Assembly: GCA_021234535.1 (NCBI GenBank)
Contig: CM037830.1
Span: 22,003,116 to 22,067,115 of the forward strand
DNA: 64,000 nt
Direction: 5' to 3'
DNA from: Stichopus chloronotus
Taxonomy: Eukaryota > Echinodermata > Holothuroidea > Aspidochirotida > Stichopodidae
Made by a program: the position numbers and the translations under genes. The notes beneath the pieces were generated by a model. That model searched no databases. It was not told the origin of the DNA and worked only from the letters and a program-made list of their open reading frames with translations. Shown piece after piece: positions 24,255 through 37,740 of the stretch. How positions within the stretch are numbered: the first letter of the stretch is position 1; each line of letters opens with the position of its first letter.

Positions 24255-24930
24255 ACTAGAAAGCCAGAAGGCTTAGTGATTCCTTGCCTCATGATATATA
24301 TTGTAACAAACATGAATTGCCCACATGACAAGCATGAGATCCCACACAGTTATCCTACTTGAGATACCATCTTAGTAAGGTCAAAACCTTTAGAATTCTC
24401 GTGACCCAAAATGACCTTTCACCTCCACTTAAAACGATAGGGATCACCTACCCTATATGGCCATCAACACGCTAAATATGAACAATTCACAAACTAAGTA
24501 TAAATCCCTCACATTTATCACCCTTCAAATATCATGTATACAACGTTTTGACCTTTTGTCACCCAAATAACCTTTGACCTACACAAACATGAGAAAACTC
24601 CCAAACGGATATGATGCTGCAGGGGAACAAATTATATTTTGTCTTGTCTAAGAACTTGATAAAAAGGTAAACATGTTTATTTAATCAAAATTATAGCACT
24701 TTATTTTGTCCAGTTACAGCTATTGGTGGCAGCTCTTTCGTATTTGATTTTTTTGGCGTAATGCCCTTCCCAATGGCTATGAGGTCCTTGAAAATTAGCA
24801 AAAACTGATAACCCTATTAAACCAGAATCTAGCATGACTTGCAATTTTGCCTTTAGTCTCAACACACAGTACAAGTTTCCTTGGTTTGATACACAGTAGT
24901 CATTTGTTTAAAGCTTAGCTGAACTACTGT

Positions 24931-25280
24931 AAAGTGAAATAGGGCATTTAGAATACACCAACATGGCGTACAAAGAAATTCGCTTTAACCATTGTTAAAT
25001 CATTCAGTCCCATCAATAAATATCTGTCAAAGCTTCATCTCCTCAAAACATTATGCATGTGATGAGTAACGGATGCATCATTTGAATTTTAACAAGTTTG
25101 GGTGCACAAATTATTGTTGAACAACAAATAAGTAAATTTCTGATCTGTGAGAATCTTATTTCTTGAAAATAAGGCTACTGTAATTGGTTATTCTGAATAA
25201 TCTATCATTTTATGTCCACAAATAATGGTTTTAAAAATATGGTTGTTTTCTGTAAAACAAACGCCCTATTTCCCTTTAAG
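24931..25280 (-). mobile_element. MITE-like element, family 1, copy 2 (nested)
   Basis: Begins AAAGTGAAATAGGGCATTTA and ends GCCCTATTTCCCTTTAAG. The interior is the reverse complement of the copies at 680 and 45611 (GGATGCATCATTTGAATTTT, CACAAATTATTGTTGAACAA). It is nested inside the tandem-core element B, so it inserted later. Confidence 0.7.
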
Positions 25281-26499
25281 GGCTAAACAGAGACACTGTT
25301 TATACAGTAAATGGTTAAGTCCATTGTGCACCTGGCTCAACAGACTGTATGATTTATTCTGGACATTGTGGTTTCTACTGGCAGTCAACTGTGATAAATT
25401 ATGTCAGATAACAGTGGCCAATTTGAACAGAGGTGGGTCAGTTACAATTTGATTCATTCAATTAAGCAATCACAGTTCATGCACGCTCAAGGGTATTTGA
25501 TCCAAATTATCAGTAATTTAGTTCTTTTTATAAAGCTAATAACCCGTGGTATATTTAATCAATTCCAATTTACAATTCAAGCATGCTCACATGTCCTTAT
25601 GAGGACAGTCGCATAAGGTTTGCCAAATAATAATCTTTGATACCAAATTTAATGTTGTCTTCATCTTTTCTTTATGGTTATCGAAGAGACAATGTTGGTA
25701 TGTACTAAAAGAAGTTCTCAAATCAACAAGAGGAATCTACATTACAAGTATAAAATTCACTAGAAAGACCGTTCTTTAAATATTGTAGATTTTCACATTT
25801 TGACCTCCCATTTTCACCTCTGCCAAAAAAAATAGGGATCATCTACTCGATATGGGCAATCCACACCCTAACTATGAGATCTCTCACATTTATCGTTCTG
25901 GAGATATCGTGTTTACAAGCAATTTTCAAGGTATTTACCTTCTGACCTCTGGTGACCCTTGTACTCAATAAGATACACCTACACACTTCGTATGACATCT
26001 GCTCAAGCTTCTCTTCTTGAGATATCGTGTTTACATGGTTTTCACAATTTGACCCCTGTTGACCCCAAATGACCTTTGACCTCCACTGAAAACAATAGGG
26101 TTCCTCTACTCAACATGGTACAACTACATACTAAACATGAGATTTCTACAAGCTTCCTTTCTTGAGATATCGTGTTTACAAGGTTTTCACAATTTGACCC
26201 CTGTTGACCCCAAATGACCTTTGACCTCCACCAAAAACACTAGGGATCATCTACTCAATAAGGGCAACCTTCATGCCAGGTATGAGATCACTCAGAGTTA
26301 CGCTTCTGGAGATATCATGTTTACAAGCAATTTTCAAGATATTTACCATTTGACCTCTAGTGACCCCAAATGACCTTTGACCTCCACCAAAAACAATAGG
26401 GATCATCTACTCAATAAGGGCAATCTACCTGCCAAGTATGAGATCACTCAGAGTTACGCTTTTTTAGATAGCGTGTTTACAAGCAGGCGTCACACACGC

Positions 26500-26528
26500 A
26501 CATACATACATACACACACACACACACG
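26500..26528. repeat. CA/CATA microsatellite of element B
   Basis: A mixed CATA and CA repeat immediately before the element's right terminal segment. Confidence 0.8.
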
Positions 26529-26734
26529 ACATCACCATCGCATAGATTCCTCTGCCTTCGGCAAGGAATAAAAAAAAACTTCAACACATCAACCTTATGC
26601 GAAATCGGGGCGGGAAAAAGGGATACTGAACGTACGACAAGTACGTGGACTGACCATTCTAGAAGATCTAGCAGTTTACGTAACCATCAATTCAGAACAA
26701 GCGCCACTAGATGTGAAGAGAGAGTATTAACCAA

Positions 26735-26748
26735 CCCCCCCCCCCCCC
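26735..26748. repeat. C14 homopolymer
   Basis: Fourteen consecutive C residues. Confidence 0.95.
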
Positions 26749-27632
26749 GAAAAACACCTAAATTATTCCTTGTAATGAGGTATTTTGTTAGTGTCCCTTT
26801 TGACATTCCTCACCGTCCCTACTGTGTTTTTCAGACATTTACCCCTCCAACTGTAAGAGGGGCGAGCCGGCTTGTCGATCACGTATGTCAGTAGCCTATA
26901 CTCACCGAAAAAGTTTGAAGTGAATTCGAACTGAGCAGATGTCAAATATACTTACCGAGCCTTGCATGCAGAAGGGCAAAAAAAAAAAAAAAAAAACATT
27001 TTCGTGCCATGTACTCTTATTTTCTTTAATCACCGGTGCTTTGTGTCACATTTATACTCTGTCTCAACTAATGTTGGTGTTATCGCGTATCGCATACTCT
27101 GTTATTCCGTTGATGACTCGCCAACAAATGTGAGCTACTATATTTACATCCTGTTCACCAAAAGAAAAAGGGTGTGTAACACATACCCGGAGTACTTCAC
27201 GCTACCTGTGTAGAGAGAAATCTTAATTGAACGTTTGTTTGTGAAGTATCAATACAGACTTCCATTCTCTTGTGACACAGAGAAACAGGATTTTTATTTC
27301 TTTTTTTGTTTTATTACGATTTTGTTTTCTGTAAATTTGCACACGGTGCCGCGTAGATTTTATTTAAGCACCGCAACGAACAAATTAAGACAGTTCATTC
27401 CACATTTGGCGCCGCATGCCAGTTTACAGGTCAGAAAGTGCTGAACTCAATGTTAGTCAGAAATTTTCGTCGGAAGGTCACACAATCCTGTGTACTGTGC
27501 ATGCTACACACATGTATACGTCTCTGTATGGTACAAATTCCAGTACTACTGCTGATGTATACCGTTGTAAGAAAACGTCAATGGGCTCGGTGTGTGAACC
27601 GTTGCTTAATTAGTGGCATATTAACCAAATGT

Positions 27633-27667
27633 AGTAGATCCCCCGAGGGATGGAGGGGGGATCTACT
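27633..27667. repeat. Hairpin with 12 bp perfect stem
   Basis: AGTAGATCCCCC (27633-27644) pairs with GGGGGATCTACT (27656-27667) around an 11 nt purine-rich loop. Confidence 0.75.
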
Positions 27668-30663
27668 GCAATAAAAACAGTATAATGAACACTGCATTTA
27701 GACATAACAAGGCAAGTTAACTGGTTACACTATCGTGAAGATAATGAATCAAGACAAATGAGATAACCGTGAAAAGGATTCATCGTGAAAACTGCACCAT
27801 GTTAAGATCTCACAGACTGACTTCATCCGTACAGGTTTCAACTGAGCATGCATCATTACTCTCTTGACGTCACCTGTACAATGTGAAACTTCCATGATGT
27901 TTCAGACCCCAAAGCGTTTGTCACTCCTGGTATATAGGCCCTAAGACTATTTAAATTTGGATTTGATCCCCAAGTCGATCACTTTACAGGAATGATTAGC
28001 CCTCCGAGCACTCACCATGTAAAAACAAATTGTATTTTAACGCAAATATTTCTATCGATCACTGCAGGAAATAGCTTGTGACTACCGTAAGATAAACTGA
28101 ATAGCTGAAAAATTTGGTGAAAAAGACTGAAAGTTTTCCACTGTTTTTTAATTTTTCACGAGTAAATTATCCTCATTAGCTATGTATGTACACTTAAACA
28201 AACCTGCACATTTAATCGCAGCCGTATGCACAGGGGACATTTACTTGCGCATGCGCATTTCAGATACGGCGTCTCCAGTGCACCTAACTGTGCCTGACCA
28301 ATTGAATACGAATGCAGATTCAACTGCGACCAGTTGGACATCTGACATTGTATATTGATCCATAAATTAAAATGATTAAACACGCAGATTTGACCCGGAA
28401 GTTCTTCGAGAGTGAAGTTCCGGTTTACAGACTTCACAAACAGCGTTCTGCCAAATTAATTCAATCAATGGTTTTCTACATATTCCCCATATTTTCAAAG
28501 TTCGGAAACTATTAATTTATGACTTCGAAGTATTTCGTCGTGCTCGGGCAAATACATCCGAATTCACTCGGAAGTTTTTTTTTTTCGAGCATTCGACAGA
28601 ATACCGCAAGCACATCATTGAAGGGGTCGTAAGGTTAGACTCCAAAAAACACCCTTCATTTTATCTAAAACGTTCCATTCGATCAAATTGATAAGGTTGT
28701 TTTTTAAATGAAGAACGTATTTTTCTACCTCTGACTTTATCCGTATGTCATATTTTCATCAGAAAACTAACTTTAGTGTTGTAAATCATGTCTTTGTACT
28801 GGGTAGGCCTATGTAATGTGTACTGCGCAGTACGAACTAAGATGAATGTAACGTTTGAGACGTAATCTTACTTCAACACCAAGTTCAAGATACCACCCAA
28901 TGCAAGTTAACCACGTTAACGTTGCATTGCGAACCTATTTTATCTGTGACTGCGCGTCTAATGACGTGATATAAACAAATGCCAACGAATTCTGAAAGGT
29001 ATTTTAGCTTAGAACATTTTGAGGTGAGGTTGAAGTAGTTTTTTGGGCACTGGTGAGTTTTTTGGTTGGTTTTTATTATTTTAAGTTCAGATTCGTGGAA
29101 CTGCTGTCAGATGTTTCGCAAGGTAATACCACCTTAAACGAATACAGTGTATCTATAGCCATGTACATATCGTGCAAGCAAAGTATTCTTTATATGCACA
29201 TTCTCCTCAGTTTGGTATATTGTCTATTCACATTAAGAAATTGTGATCTATATTTGCATGCTTTGCTGTGGTATGAAACCGCGTATACTCAAATGTAATT
29301 AATGTTAATGATATGCACGAACGGTAATAATGTGAGAGGTCCTCAGGTCAGGTCTCCTACTGCGACTGAACACTTCCGATTAAGCTGCGGTCTGCAAATA
29401 ATTAACTGAGCGTGCAGGTCTAATTCTTGCCTGCCCATTTAAATGATGTCCACGTATACTTATCAGCGCCTGCGCACTTACTTGCGTCTGAACAGTTAGC
29501 CGCGCCTGCTCATTTCACTACGCGTGTAAATGTAAATTCGGCCTGCATACTCTAATGCGCATGTGCATAATTTAGCTTTTAACGGTCTGCCGACATAGAC
29601 CAATAAATACTCATAGCCTACATAATGATGTGCGGCTTTAATGAAGCAGCAACGAACTTCATTGACTATCCTTAACAGTTAACAAAACCGGCATAGGCCA
29701 ATATGTTTCGTTCAAAGCAAGACCCTCATTTGGGGAGACCTACACGCAAGCCACATCTCGCTGTAGAATGGAACAATATTCAGTTTCTTGTAAGACTGCA
29801 AGATAAAAAGTCAAGTTCTAAAGTGCGACGCACCGGATGTACACATGTACAGACAAGGCCGACATGATCTACTGCTTCCTATCAATGTTAAGTTGTAATT
29901 ATGTGAATCTTTACAGCGGGTTATAATAGCAAGTTCCTATTCGTTTCATTGCGTTCACAGCAAGCTATGTAGGCCTATATGCAAGGTTGGCCTCTCCCAC
30001 TACTTGGGCTCTACGATGGACGAAGTTCGTATTGCAAATGGTTTTTGTGGTTTCTCTTCGAATACTACATGGGTAAAGAACAAATACAGCTTGATTTGAA
30101 TACGATTTGGGTCAACGTCTAAAGAAATTGTAATAACAATAATGATAATGATAATTGTAGCTTATGTAGCACAGAATGTATTTTACTTAGGTTTTCTCTA
30201 AAACTAGCTTCTTACTTTACTAAAACGTGCAATGAAGCTAATAAGCAGAGTTAGTTAGACTTAACGTAAATGCAAATAATGTGCACTTTTACTTAGCTTC
30301 ATGCTAAACTACATGAAAGCTTAGTGTAATTTACTCCAGGCAAAACACAATTTTGCTTTGGAAATTGCTACGGTTTGACGGTTGGTAATATCCCTCAGTA
30401 AAATGTTACTGCAAGCTAAATGTCAGTACCACATGTCCCAGCTGCGTTAATAATTTTTCACGAGTGGTCATTATACAAGCCTCTGACCTGATTCATGACT
30501 TTGGACCATTTGAGTGTGTTAAAAGACACTCGTTCTGAGTGCCTACATCTCCACACATGGACATCTCCACAAGGGAACGCTATGCAGTAGGGAACAACGA
30601 CATTAGAGCCGCAATGAAATAGTGTTAACAATGAGTTGCAACAAACATGTGAGTATTCGAGGT

Positions 30664-30677
30664 GGGGGGGGGGGGGG
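30664..30677. repeat. G14 homopolymer
   Basis: Fourteen consecutive G residues. Confidence 0.95.
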
Positions 30678-32617
30678 ATCCCACATCTACTCACTACAAA
30701 ATCTTTCGCCTCTGACTCCTAGAAATTTAGAAAGTTGTAAAGAAACTACAAACATTAAGTCCATGTATGAAGTTGAAAATTAAGCTTCAGATTGCTTTAC
30801 CCTAAAAAATTCGTGGTTGGAGGCCAAGCCCCCTGCTATCAACAGGAACAAATCGCAAAAGTCAACCCCATGTCACAAATGTGCCAATAGGCCCGCCAAC
30901 CTATGTCTATTCCCTCCCAATTAAGCTTAAAGAAGGACAGGTATACGGTAATTGTAACATACTGTTTGTGAAATGTTTTGAAAATCATACGGTCGAAAAA
31001 AATCACGTGACCAACGAATAGGTCCTGAGGAATTGAGAAAGATCTATCAATTTCAAGCCATCACCTATGGTAGCAATTCCGGAACCAAAATTTATTCCAG
31101 GGACAGTAGGGAAGGAGGAGGGCAAAGTGTGCCAAACACGGTTCCACCAACCCGACAGGGGCCGCGGCTGGTTGTGAAGTAGCCACCTAAGACGGTGCTG
31201 CAGAAGAATTCACTTTTTTTTCTTGCATTTTGGACGCAATTTGGATAAAAAACCTTGCCGTAGCAATCTGAGGCTACTTCTCTACGTTGGGGTGGGGTAT
31301 ACAGAGAGGGAGGGAGGTGAATAGCTGTCACTTCCCTTAAATTTGTTGTTGCGTTTTCGTTATGAATCTCCAAGTTGTACAGGACAGGCTTTCTGCGAAT
31401 GACGGCGTGGACGCCAGTTGCGGCGATGTGGTTTGGTGCGGAAAAGAAGAATATGCGAAAATAGGGCATATTGAAAAAGAAAATAGTTTGAAAAAAATGT
31501 TAAGCCCCTTTCGAGAGTGTCCTCAGAACTGGGGAAATTACCAAAACCTTGAACATTCTGCGGGGTGAAATGGCTCGGAAAAGTGGACAAAGTTTGCACC
31601 AGTTTGCCTCAGGCTCAGTCCCTTGAAACAAACAAAAACAAATCAAGAGGTTTATCGGAAAGTGAATGCTCTGAACCCCTCCCCAGGGCGGTGACCAGTG
31701 GGGCATTATACATCACCATTGTGTAAGTTCAACATGTGGCGCCTCACCAAACTTAAAGTTATTGGCAACTGAAGGCAACTGATATTTCATAAAACAAAGA
31801 AATATTTTTCTCTCCTTTTCGGTGAAAACCATATCTCAATAGCATGTTCCGTTTGGAAGGTAACTATTTTAAATGGTTCATTGCAGTGATCGAAATCTGT
31901 GATGCAACCCAAGCACAACTTCATGAATATCCTTTGTATTTCTTTATAAGACTGACTGTCCTAAAAGAAACGTTACACAGTTTAAGGGGTATGAATTCAA
32001 GTTCTGTAATATTTGAAGGTAAATATACAATATACCCAGTCTACATTTTCACTATGTGTCAAAGGTTAAATAAGGATTCATTTCCAAAGAAAAACAAAGA
32101 CTTCTTGCAATAATTTGCAATTGTTATATGGCATTTTGATAACCTTGAGGCAACTGAAAATCTTTCTTGACCAGAGAAGTCTTTTTTTTTCAAATGACAA
32201 TATCTTGAGATAGGAACAAGATATTGGCATGAGGTTTGAAATGCCTGCAGTGCAAATTATTCTCTTTAATTAAAGAACCTCTCCAATTGTCAGTAAAGTG
32301 TGCCTTAAATTGAGGGAGCCTGGTTTAGAGGAATGTTTACTCAGTATGGTAGTTTTCGGTATAACCTCTAAATAGGCCTAATGTCCCGAACGGCAGTTGT
32401 AAACGAAAGTCACCGGTTATGATTCGCCCCGCATATGCATGCAGCCATGCCCCGACAACCAATTTCTGGGTAGCTTTAAGGGTTCGATATCATGCGTGAC
32501 ACTCAATTTATGCTTCTCCTTTTATCCCAAACTTAGCATCCCTGAGCTCAGCGTCCCCCCCCCCCTTCCCTCCCACATGCTCTACGAGTCGTGAGTTTTG
32601 GTGAGAAATAACTGTGA

Positions 32618-32646
32618 AAAGTGTTGTGGGTTTTCCACAACACTTT
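32618..32646. repeat. Hairpin with 12 bp perfect stem
   Basis: AAAGTGTTGTGG (32618-32629) pairs with CCACAACACTTT (32635-32646) around a GTTTT loop. It sits just outside the left end of a family 1 MITE. Confidence 0.75.
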
Positions 32647-32660
32647 CAAGGATTTAGTTT

Positions 32661-32990
32661 ATGGCGTTTAGAATTTACCAACATGGCATACAAAGAAAAT
32701 AGCTTTAATCACGGTTAAGCCATTCAGTCTTATCAATAAACATATACAAAAGCTCCATCTGCTCAAAACATTATGCAATGGGTAATGGAAGATGCATCAT
32801 TTGTTTGAATTTTGAGAAGTTTAGGGGAACAAATTATTGATCAGCAACAAATAACTGAATCTCTATCTGTGAGAAACTTATCTCTTGAAAAGAAGTCCAC
32901 TCTCCTTTTTTATTTCGTTTGTCGTTCCACAAACAATGGCATTAAACATATGGTTGTTTTCTGTGACACAAATGCCTTATTTCCCTTTAA
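32661..32990 (-). mobile_element. MITE-like element, family 1, copy 3
   Basis: Reads TGGCGTTTAGAATTTACCAA, then CATGGCATACAAAG, GATGCATCATTTG and ends CCTTATTTCCCTTTAA. It closely follows the copy at 24931-25280 in the same orientation. The left terminal repeat is eroded. Confidence 0.65.
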
Positions 32991-35900
32991 ACAGCTGTCA
33001 CATATGTGCTCCCGATTCCAACCGCCAATTTTAACATCCGTTTCAGAATCATTAATGTTTTCCTTTATCTATGAGACATCTTATGTTCCGATCAGCATAC
33101 CCCGGCAGGAAAAGACGACCTTTAAGTTACGAGATGAAAAAAAAAAGAATCTCCGTGGCGGGAAACTTTGAAAAAAAAACACTGAATAGCAGATTTGTCA
33201 CGCTTTTGGCAAATTTCACACAGTAAATCTTACTTCGATACAGATCAACCTGAATAATATGCGTCGTGTTGCACTACTACAGAGATTAAAATAATAATAA
33301 TGATGATAATAATAACAGAAATTGGGTAAAGGGAGAGGGCTGTCGGCACCAAGGATCATCTTTGCAAAGCTCGAATGTAATAAAACTAGGCCTTTTACAC
33401 TAACGTTGTGTACCGTACAGCGTCGCACTTCAATCCCCGTTTTTTTTTTTTTTTATATATAATCAGTTCGGTTTGCATTGACTTAAATAAGTAAAATAGT
33501 TGCCTCCTATGTATATAGTTTTATAGCAATCGTTTGCACTTTTAAGACAATAACAAGCAACAAAAGAAACAATGATAAAGCCAATTGCCTAACAAAGTAA
33601 CTGGCGCCTGACTTTTACTTCGTCCATAATTCGTGGGAGCAATGCTTTCACTTTTGGCCAAGGTTGTGGTCAAGTGAAAGTGATGTTAGTCTGATGGTGC
33701 TTAGGATCATAACTCATCTAACCTAAGGTGATGATTTGATGAAATTAAAGTTACGTTGAATAGGTCTACTGTACCTCCGAGAGTTGGTGTTCCACGGTTG
33801 GACTAAGATGAAGTTCAACAGCTTGGAACATTATACCCGAATATGGCACTGTTGGTGCTAAGGTATGAGCGACCTATGTCAGGCTCTACCGTTCTCAATA
33901 GCGCTTTGTAAAATCTCTTTGAAGAGTCTATAGTCACAGACCGATCGATGTTAGAAACAAAACTCAAGCACAAAAAAAGAAGAAAAAAATGATGTACGTT
34001 ATCACCACCAGAGGGTTGATAATTGCCTGAATACCGTAATTGCAAATGGTCTATCACTGGCTTAGTACCTTGACAAGGGAGTAAAATTTGATAATTAGCC
34101 CACTTGGTCCAAAATATATCATCATGCAAACAGCTATACGTCACATCTGCTTAACGCAATAAAAAAAAAAGGTTATTTAAGCCACATATGCTGAGAAAAG
34201 CAAACGGTTGGGACAAAGCGTTACACTACACACGTCTTCCTCAGCCACTCAGTGCCTATACACATCAAGTCTATCATCGCTATAGCGATATATATCGTTT
34301 CCATTTAAGCTTGACAAGTACTCGCTCCACTGGGTTTCTCGTTACAGGTATTAGCAAGTATATTGTCTTAGACATTAATTCCTTTCGAAGACTTACCACG
34401 AGACTACTGTCTCGAAATATGTATACAGATGTATATGTATATATTTTTCAATGATTTCCTACCTTTTTTAAGCAGCGGCTCAAAAAGCAACGATTTGTCG
34501 CACGAGACAGGTTTTATCGAGCAGACGGTATACCCAAGGCAGAAGCCACAGCGCTAAAGACTAGTAGTATAGTTTAGCGCATTTCGCCTCGACGCTCTGC
34601 ACGTAGGCAAACCTCATTACCGCGGTATTAGTGAGACTCAGCCGCTAACCTAAGGAGAATGCATTACGTTAGGTATGTGCATAAAACCTGTAGTCTGTGG
34701 CATAGCTATAGCCGAGTATATCAGCGGAGTATAGTAGTTGTAGGTTATATCAATCGAAGGACAACCGAACTGTAATACGATAACCCTGGCATACAGACTT
34801 AGCATAAGCAAAGAGGTCGAAACAGAACCGGGAGATCCTGTAAGGCAGCATCACAAAAAAAAGTGTAACAACGATTGTTATGTCTATAAATGCATACATG
34901 TTCCCGCACAACGGCTTATGAGCTTTAGGGCTTACTTTTGGAATGTACTTAGGGTGACACTCAAAGGTCACGCTCGTAGTAATAACACCTTACTGAGGTT
35001 TAAAATTGCCGGATATTTCTTGTTTTTCTTGTTTGGTTCTTTTTTTTTTTTTCTTTCGTTTCGTTCGTGCTTGGCTAAGGCTAAGGTGTTATCGTCTCTG
35101 TAGATAGCGGTGAGGAAATTGCAATAAATGAGCAAGGGTTTATTGGCAAGGTCCGTGGGTAATAAATACGGAATCGTTCGCGACACAGCTACTGTGCTAG
35201 GTAACAATAGAGCTGCCATGTAGATTGAGGCTGTGGGTTAGTGTTATTAACTAGGTGGATCGAGGGGAAACCAAATTAGAGCGGGCGTTTCCGTTTTAAG
35301 TCTGCCGTGCGTGAAATATAAAAGTGTAGGTATAAGATGATTACGAATGTAACCCGGGAGTGTATTTTAGTGATTACTTTTCCTACAGGACGTGTCTCTT
35401 TGCTGCACTAGTGTGTGACTGACGTCATTTTATTATTGGCTACAGACAAGAGAAAAGCCATTACCGACATGGTTTAATGTCAAGCACGCCCAGTGACGGC
35501 TGAAGGAAAAGTTTTCAATGCTCAAAAAGTTTAAAGGCAAGGTGAAGAAGGAAAAAAAGAAGAAGATATTTTGCACGAATTTCGGGCCATTAGGAATTAA
35601 TTACGTCTGGACAAGATTAGGCCTTCACAATCGAGTCCAACGTATATTACTGAGAGACCGTGGGAAAACCAAAGACTCACGTCTCTTTGGCACCCTGACT
35701 CAAAGAAACTCGGGCTTCCGTCTAGCCTACACCGTAGGCCTACGTGGAAACGGAAAGTAGCACTTGCTTAGCAGGGAAGTTAACGCATTGGCTATAGTTA
35801 TTATGTTAGGGATGCGGGAATGGGGGAATGCATTTGAAATTCGTTACAAGAGTTGCCAACTTCCAAACATACTTTGCAAATATTGGCTTCATCCGGCAAA

Positions 35901-36010
35901 ACTCAGCTTATAACACATAACTTGCCTACAGTAGGCCTACATTCACAGTAAACATGTGAATACTAGTGAAGACAAATGAAAAGAAGAAAACAAGATATAT
36001 ATTTAAAAGC
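32991..36010. other. Non-coding stretch
   Basis: No gene recognised. It contains ATA/ATG trinucleotide repeats near 33288-33313 and T-rich runs near 33441 and 35041. Confidence 0.45.
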
Positions 36011-36016
36011 TTTATT
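36011..36016 (-). terminator. Distal candidate polyadenylation signal AATAAA (minus strand)
   Basis: TTTATT on the plus strand, in a locally AT-rich setting. It could end a very long muskelin 3' UTR, but at more than 6 kb from the stop the link is speculative. Confidence 0.15.
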
Positions 36017-36819
36017 ATTTTCCCCATAAAAATGGGGAAAAACGCTGAGCTTGATATCTTCTTTGCCTCGCAAACCGGGGAGTATCACACTCAGGTAGAT
36101 CAATGCAGATGAATTCATCTTCATAATCCTCCGTAAAACTGACTCTCAAAAATGTGAGACATCTTTGTAAATCCAGCAAATGAAAAGATCGCAATTGTTT
36201 TCATACTGAGTCCAGGCCTTTCCATGTTAGCTGTTATAGATATATTTACAAAGTTATTTACACAGGTCTCATGGACTCCCCCATTTTTTTTTTCTCCCTT
36301 CAAGCGAGCAGAACAGTGAAGCAAATATCTAAACCATTCAAATGGAGGTGACTTACACGTTACAAAATCATGTATAACATAATTCTTTACATCACAACAA
36401 GGACGATAGATACACGAATTAAACGTTGCCTTCAATTTAAATACACCTTAGGGCGGCTACGACCTGCAAATGTTCTGGAGCCACATACGATAGTGAGATA
36501 ATGCAAAACTAAACAAAGGGAAGCACAAAAAAATATTTTTGCCTCTAAGGTCACATCTTTGCATTGACAAAAATAAAAGAAACTGTCCAACAGAACTGAC
36601 AAAAAGTTTGGACAAGCTCAATAATTTCTTTTTTTTTCATCATTGCTTTTGAAGTATACAAGAACATGGTAAAAATAATGTAACTTTTTCTTTTTTCTTA
36701 ACTTAAGTGTTTTTCAAATGTCTTGTAAGTGCCGCAGCTTGATTATTTGTGTCAATGTTAAGCCACAAAGAGATCACGCTTAAAAACTTCGCCATGGACA
36801 TGCAAATATGGGACATGAA

Positions 36820-37740
36820 CTTCAAGTTCCGGTAAACTGTAATAACTAGTTCAACTGACCAGAAGTGACAATTTCATGAACCCCCACTGGGTGAAATAAA
36901 TGTTAGCAGTTACATCGACTCACCTAAAATATAACCATTACGCTCCCACCCCCAAATGAATGCAAACAGTTATACAGTGTAACAACTGACTTCAAGTTAC
37001 CACGTCATGCATGGCCCCTTGGTAAATGAACGGCGTATAATAAGTACTACGAGCAACCCTAGAGTATAACCATTATGTCCCCACTCCAGAAAATGAATGT
37101 AAAATGTGATAAGTACTACACCTGACTTCAAGCAACCCGGCATGTCATCTCGGCACCTAGGGTAAATGAATGCAGCCTAAACTGTATAACCACTGCAACA
37201 GACCTAAAGCATAACCATTATGCTCCACTCCCCTGAAAATGAATGTAAACTGATAAGTTCTACAGTTGATCTCAAGGAACTATGTCATACTGGCCCCCAG
37301 GGGTGAATGAATGCAGCCTAAACGGTATAACTACTACAATGGACCAAAAGCACAATCATTAGCTCCCTCCCCATTCCAGAAAATGAATGTGACTGCAATA
37401 AATACTGTACATGACCTCGTAATCATATTATGCCAACCCTTCCTCGGATAAATGGATGCAGCCTAAACATCTGTAACTACTACCAACGGACAAAAAGTAC
37501 TATCATTATGTCAACCCCCCTCCCACTCCAGAAAATAAATGTAAACTGTATTGACAACTGCGACTGACCTGAAGTAAGCATGTCAAGCTGCCCCCCCCCC
37601 CCGGTAAATGAATGCAGCCTAAACAGTAACATCTATACAACAACTGACCTGAAGTACCCATTCCATGCCCTACCCAGGGCTTAATGAAGGCAGGGTAAAC
37701 AGTAATAACTACAACTGACCTACAGTGCCCATTTCAAGGT
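36820..37740. repeat. Minisatellite, unit ~131-154 bp, about six copies
   Basis: The landmark TAAATGAATGCAGCCTAAAC or a variant recurs near 36890, 37021, 37162, 37305, 37448 and 37602. Each unit also has CATAACCATTATG, CCACTCCAGAAAATGAATGT and a CTGACCT...AAG segment. The last unit is short. Divergence between units is substantial, so the array is old. Confidence 0.8.

Larger units (their letters stand above)
24255..26575 (+). mobile_element. Tandem-core element (HINE/pearl-like), element B, interrupted
   Basis: The left end has a small hairpin AAGCCAGAAGGCTT followed by AGTGATTCCTTGCCT, as in element C at 53825. Core repeats (about 140 bp: GAGATATCGTGTTTACAAGG, TGACCTTTGACCTCCACC, AACAATAGGG) lie at 24350-24600 and 25790-26480. 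They are followed by a CA-rich microsatellite and the right end ACATCACCATCGCATAGATT...CCTTCGGCAAGGAAT. The middle is interrupted by unrelated sequence that includes a family 1 MITE (24931-25280). The architecture matches non-autonomous Helentron-type HINE/pearl elements; that class name is inference. Confidence 0.6.
26576..32660. other. Non-coding stretch
   Basis: No gene recognised. It contains a C14 run, an A-run near 26979-26997, a 12 bp stem hairpin (27633-27667), NRF1-like GCGCATGCGC sequence near 28251 with related degenerate motifs at 29390-29570, a G14 run (30664-30677), a C11 run (32555-32565) and a 12 bp hairpin (32618-32646). Short open frames carry no recognisable domain. Confidence 0.45.

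Noticed and set aside
31092..31706. Overlapping open frames of 68-125 codons
   Set aside because: Low-complexity, Cys/His/Ser-rich translations without any recognised domain, splice context or consistent strand.
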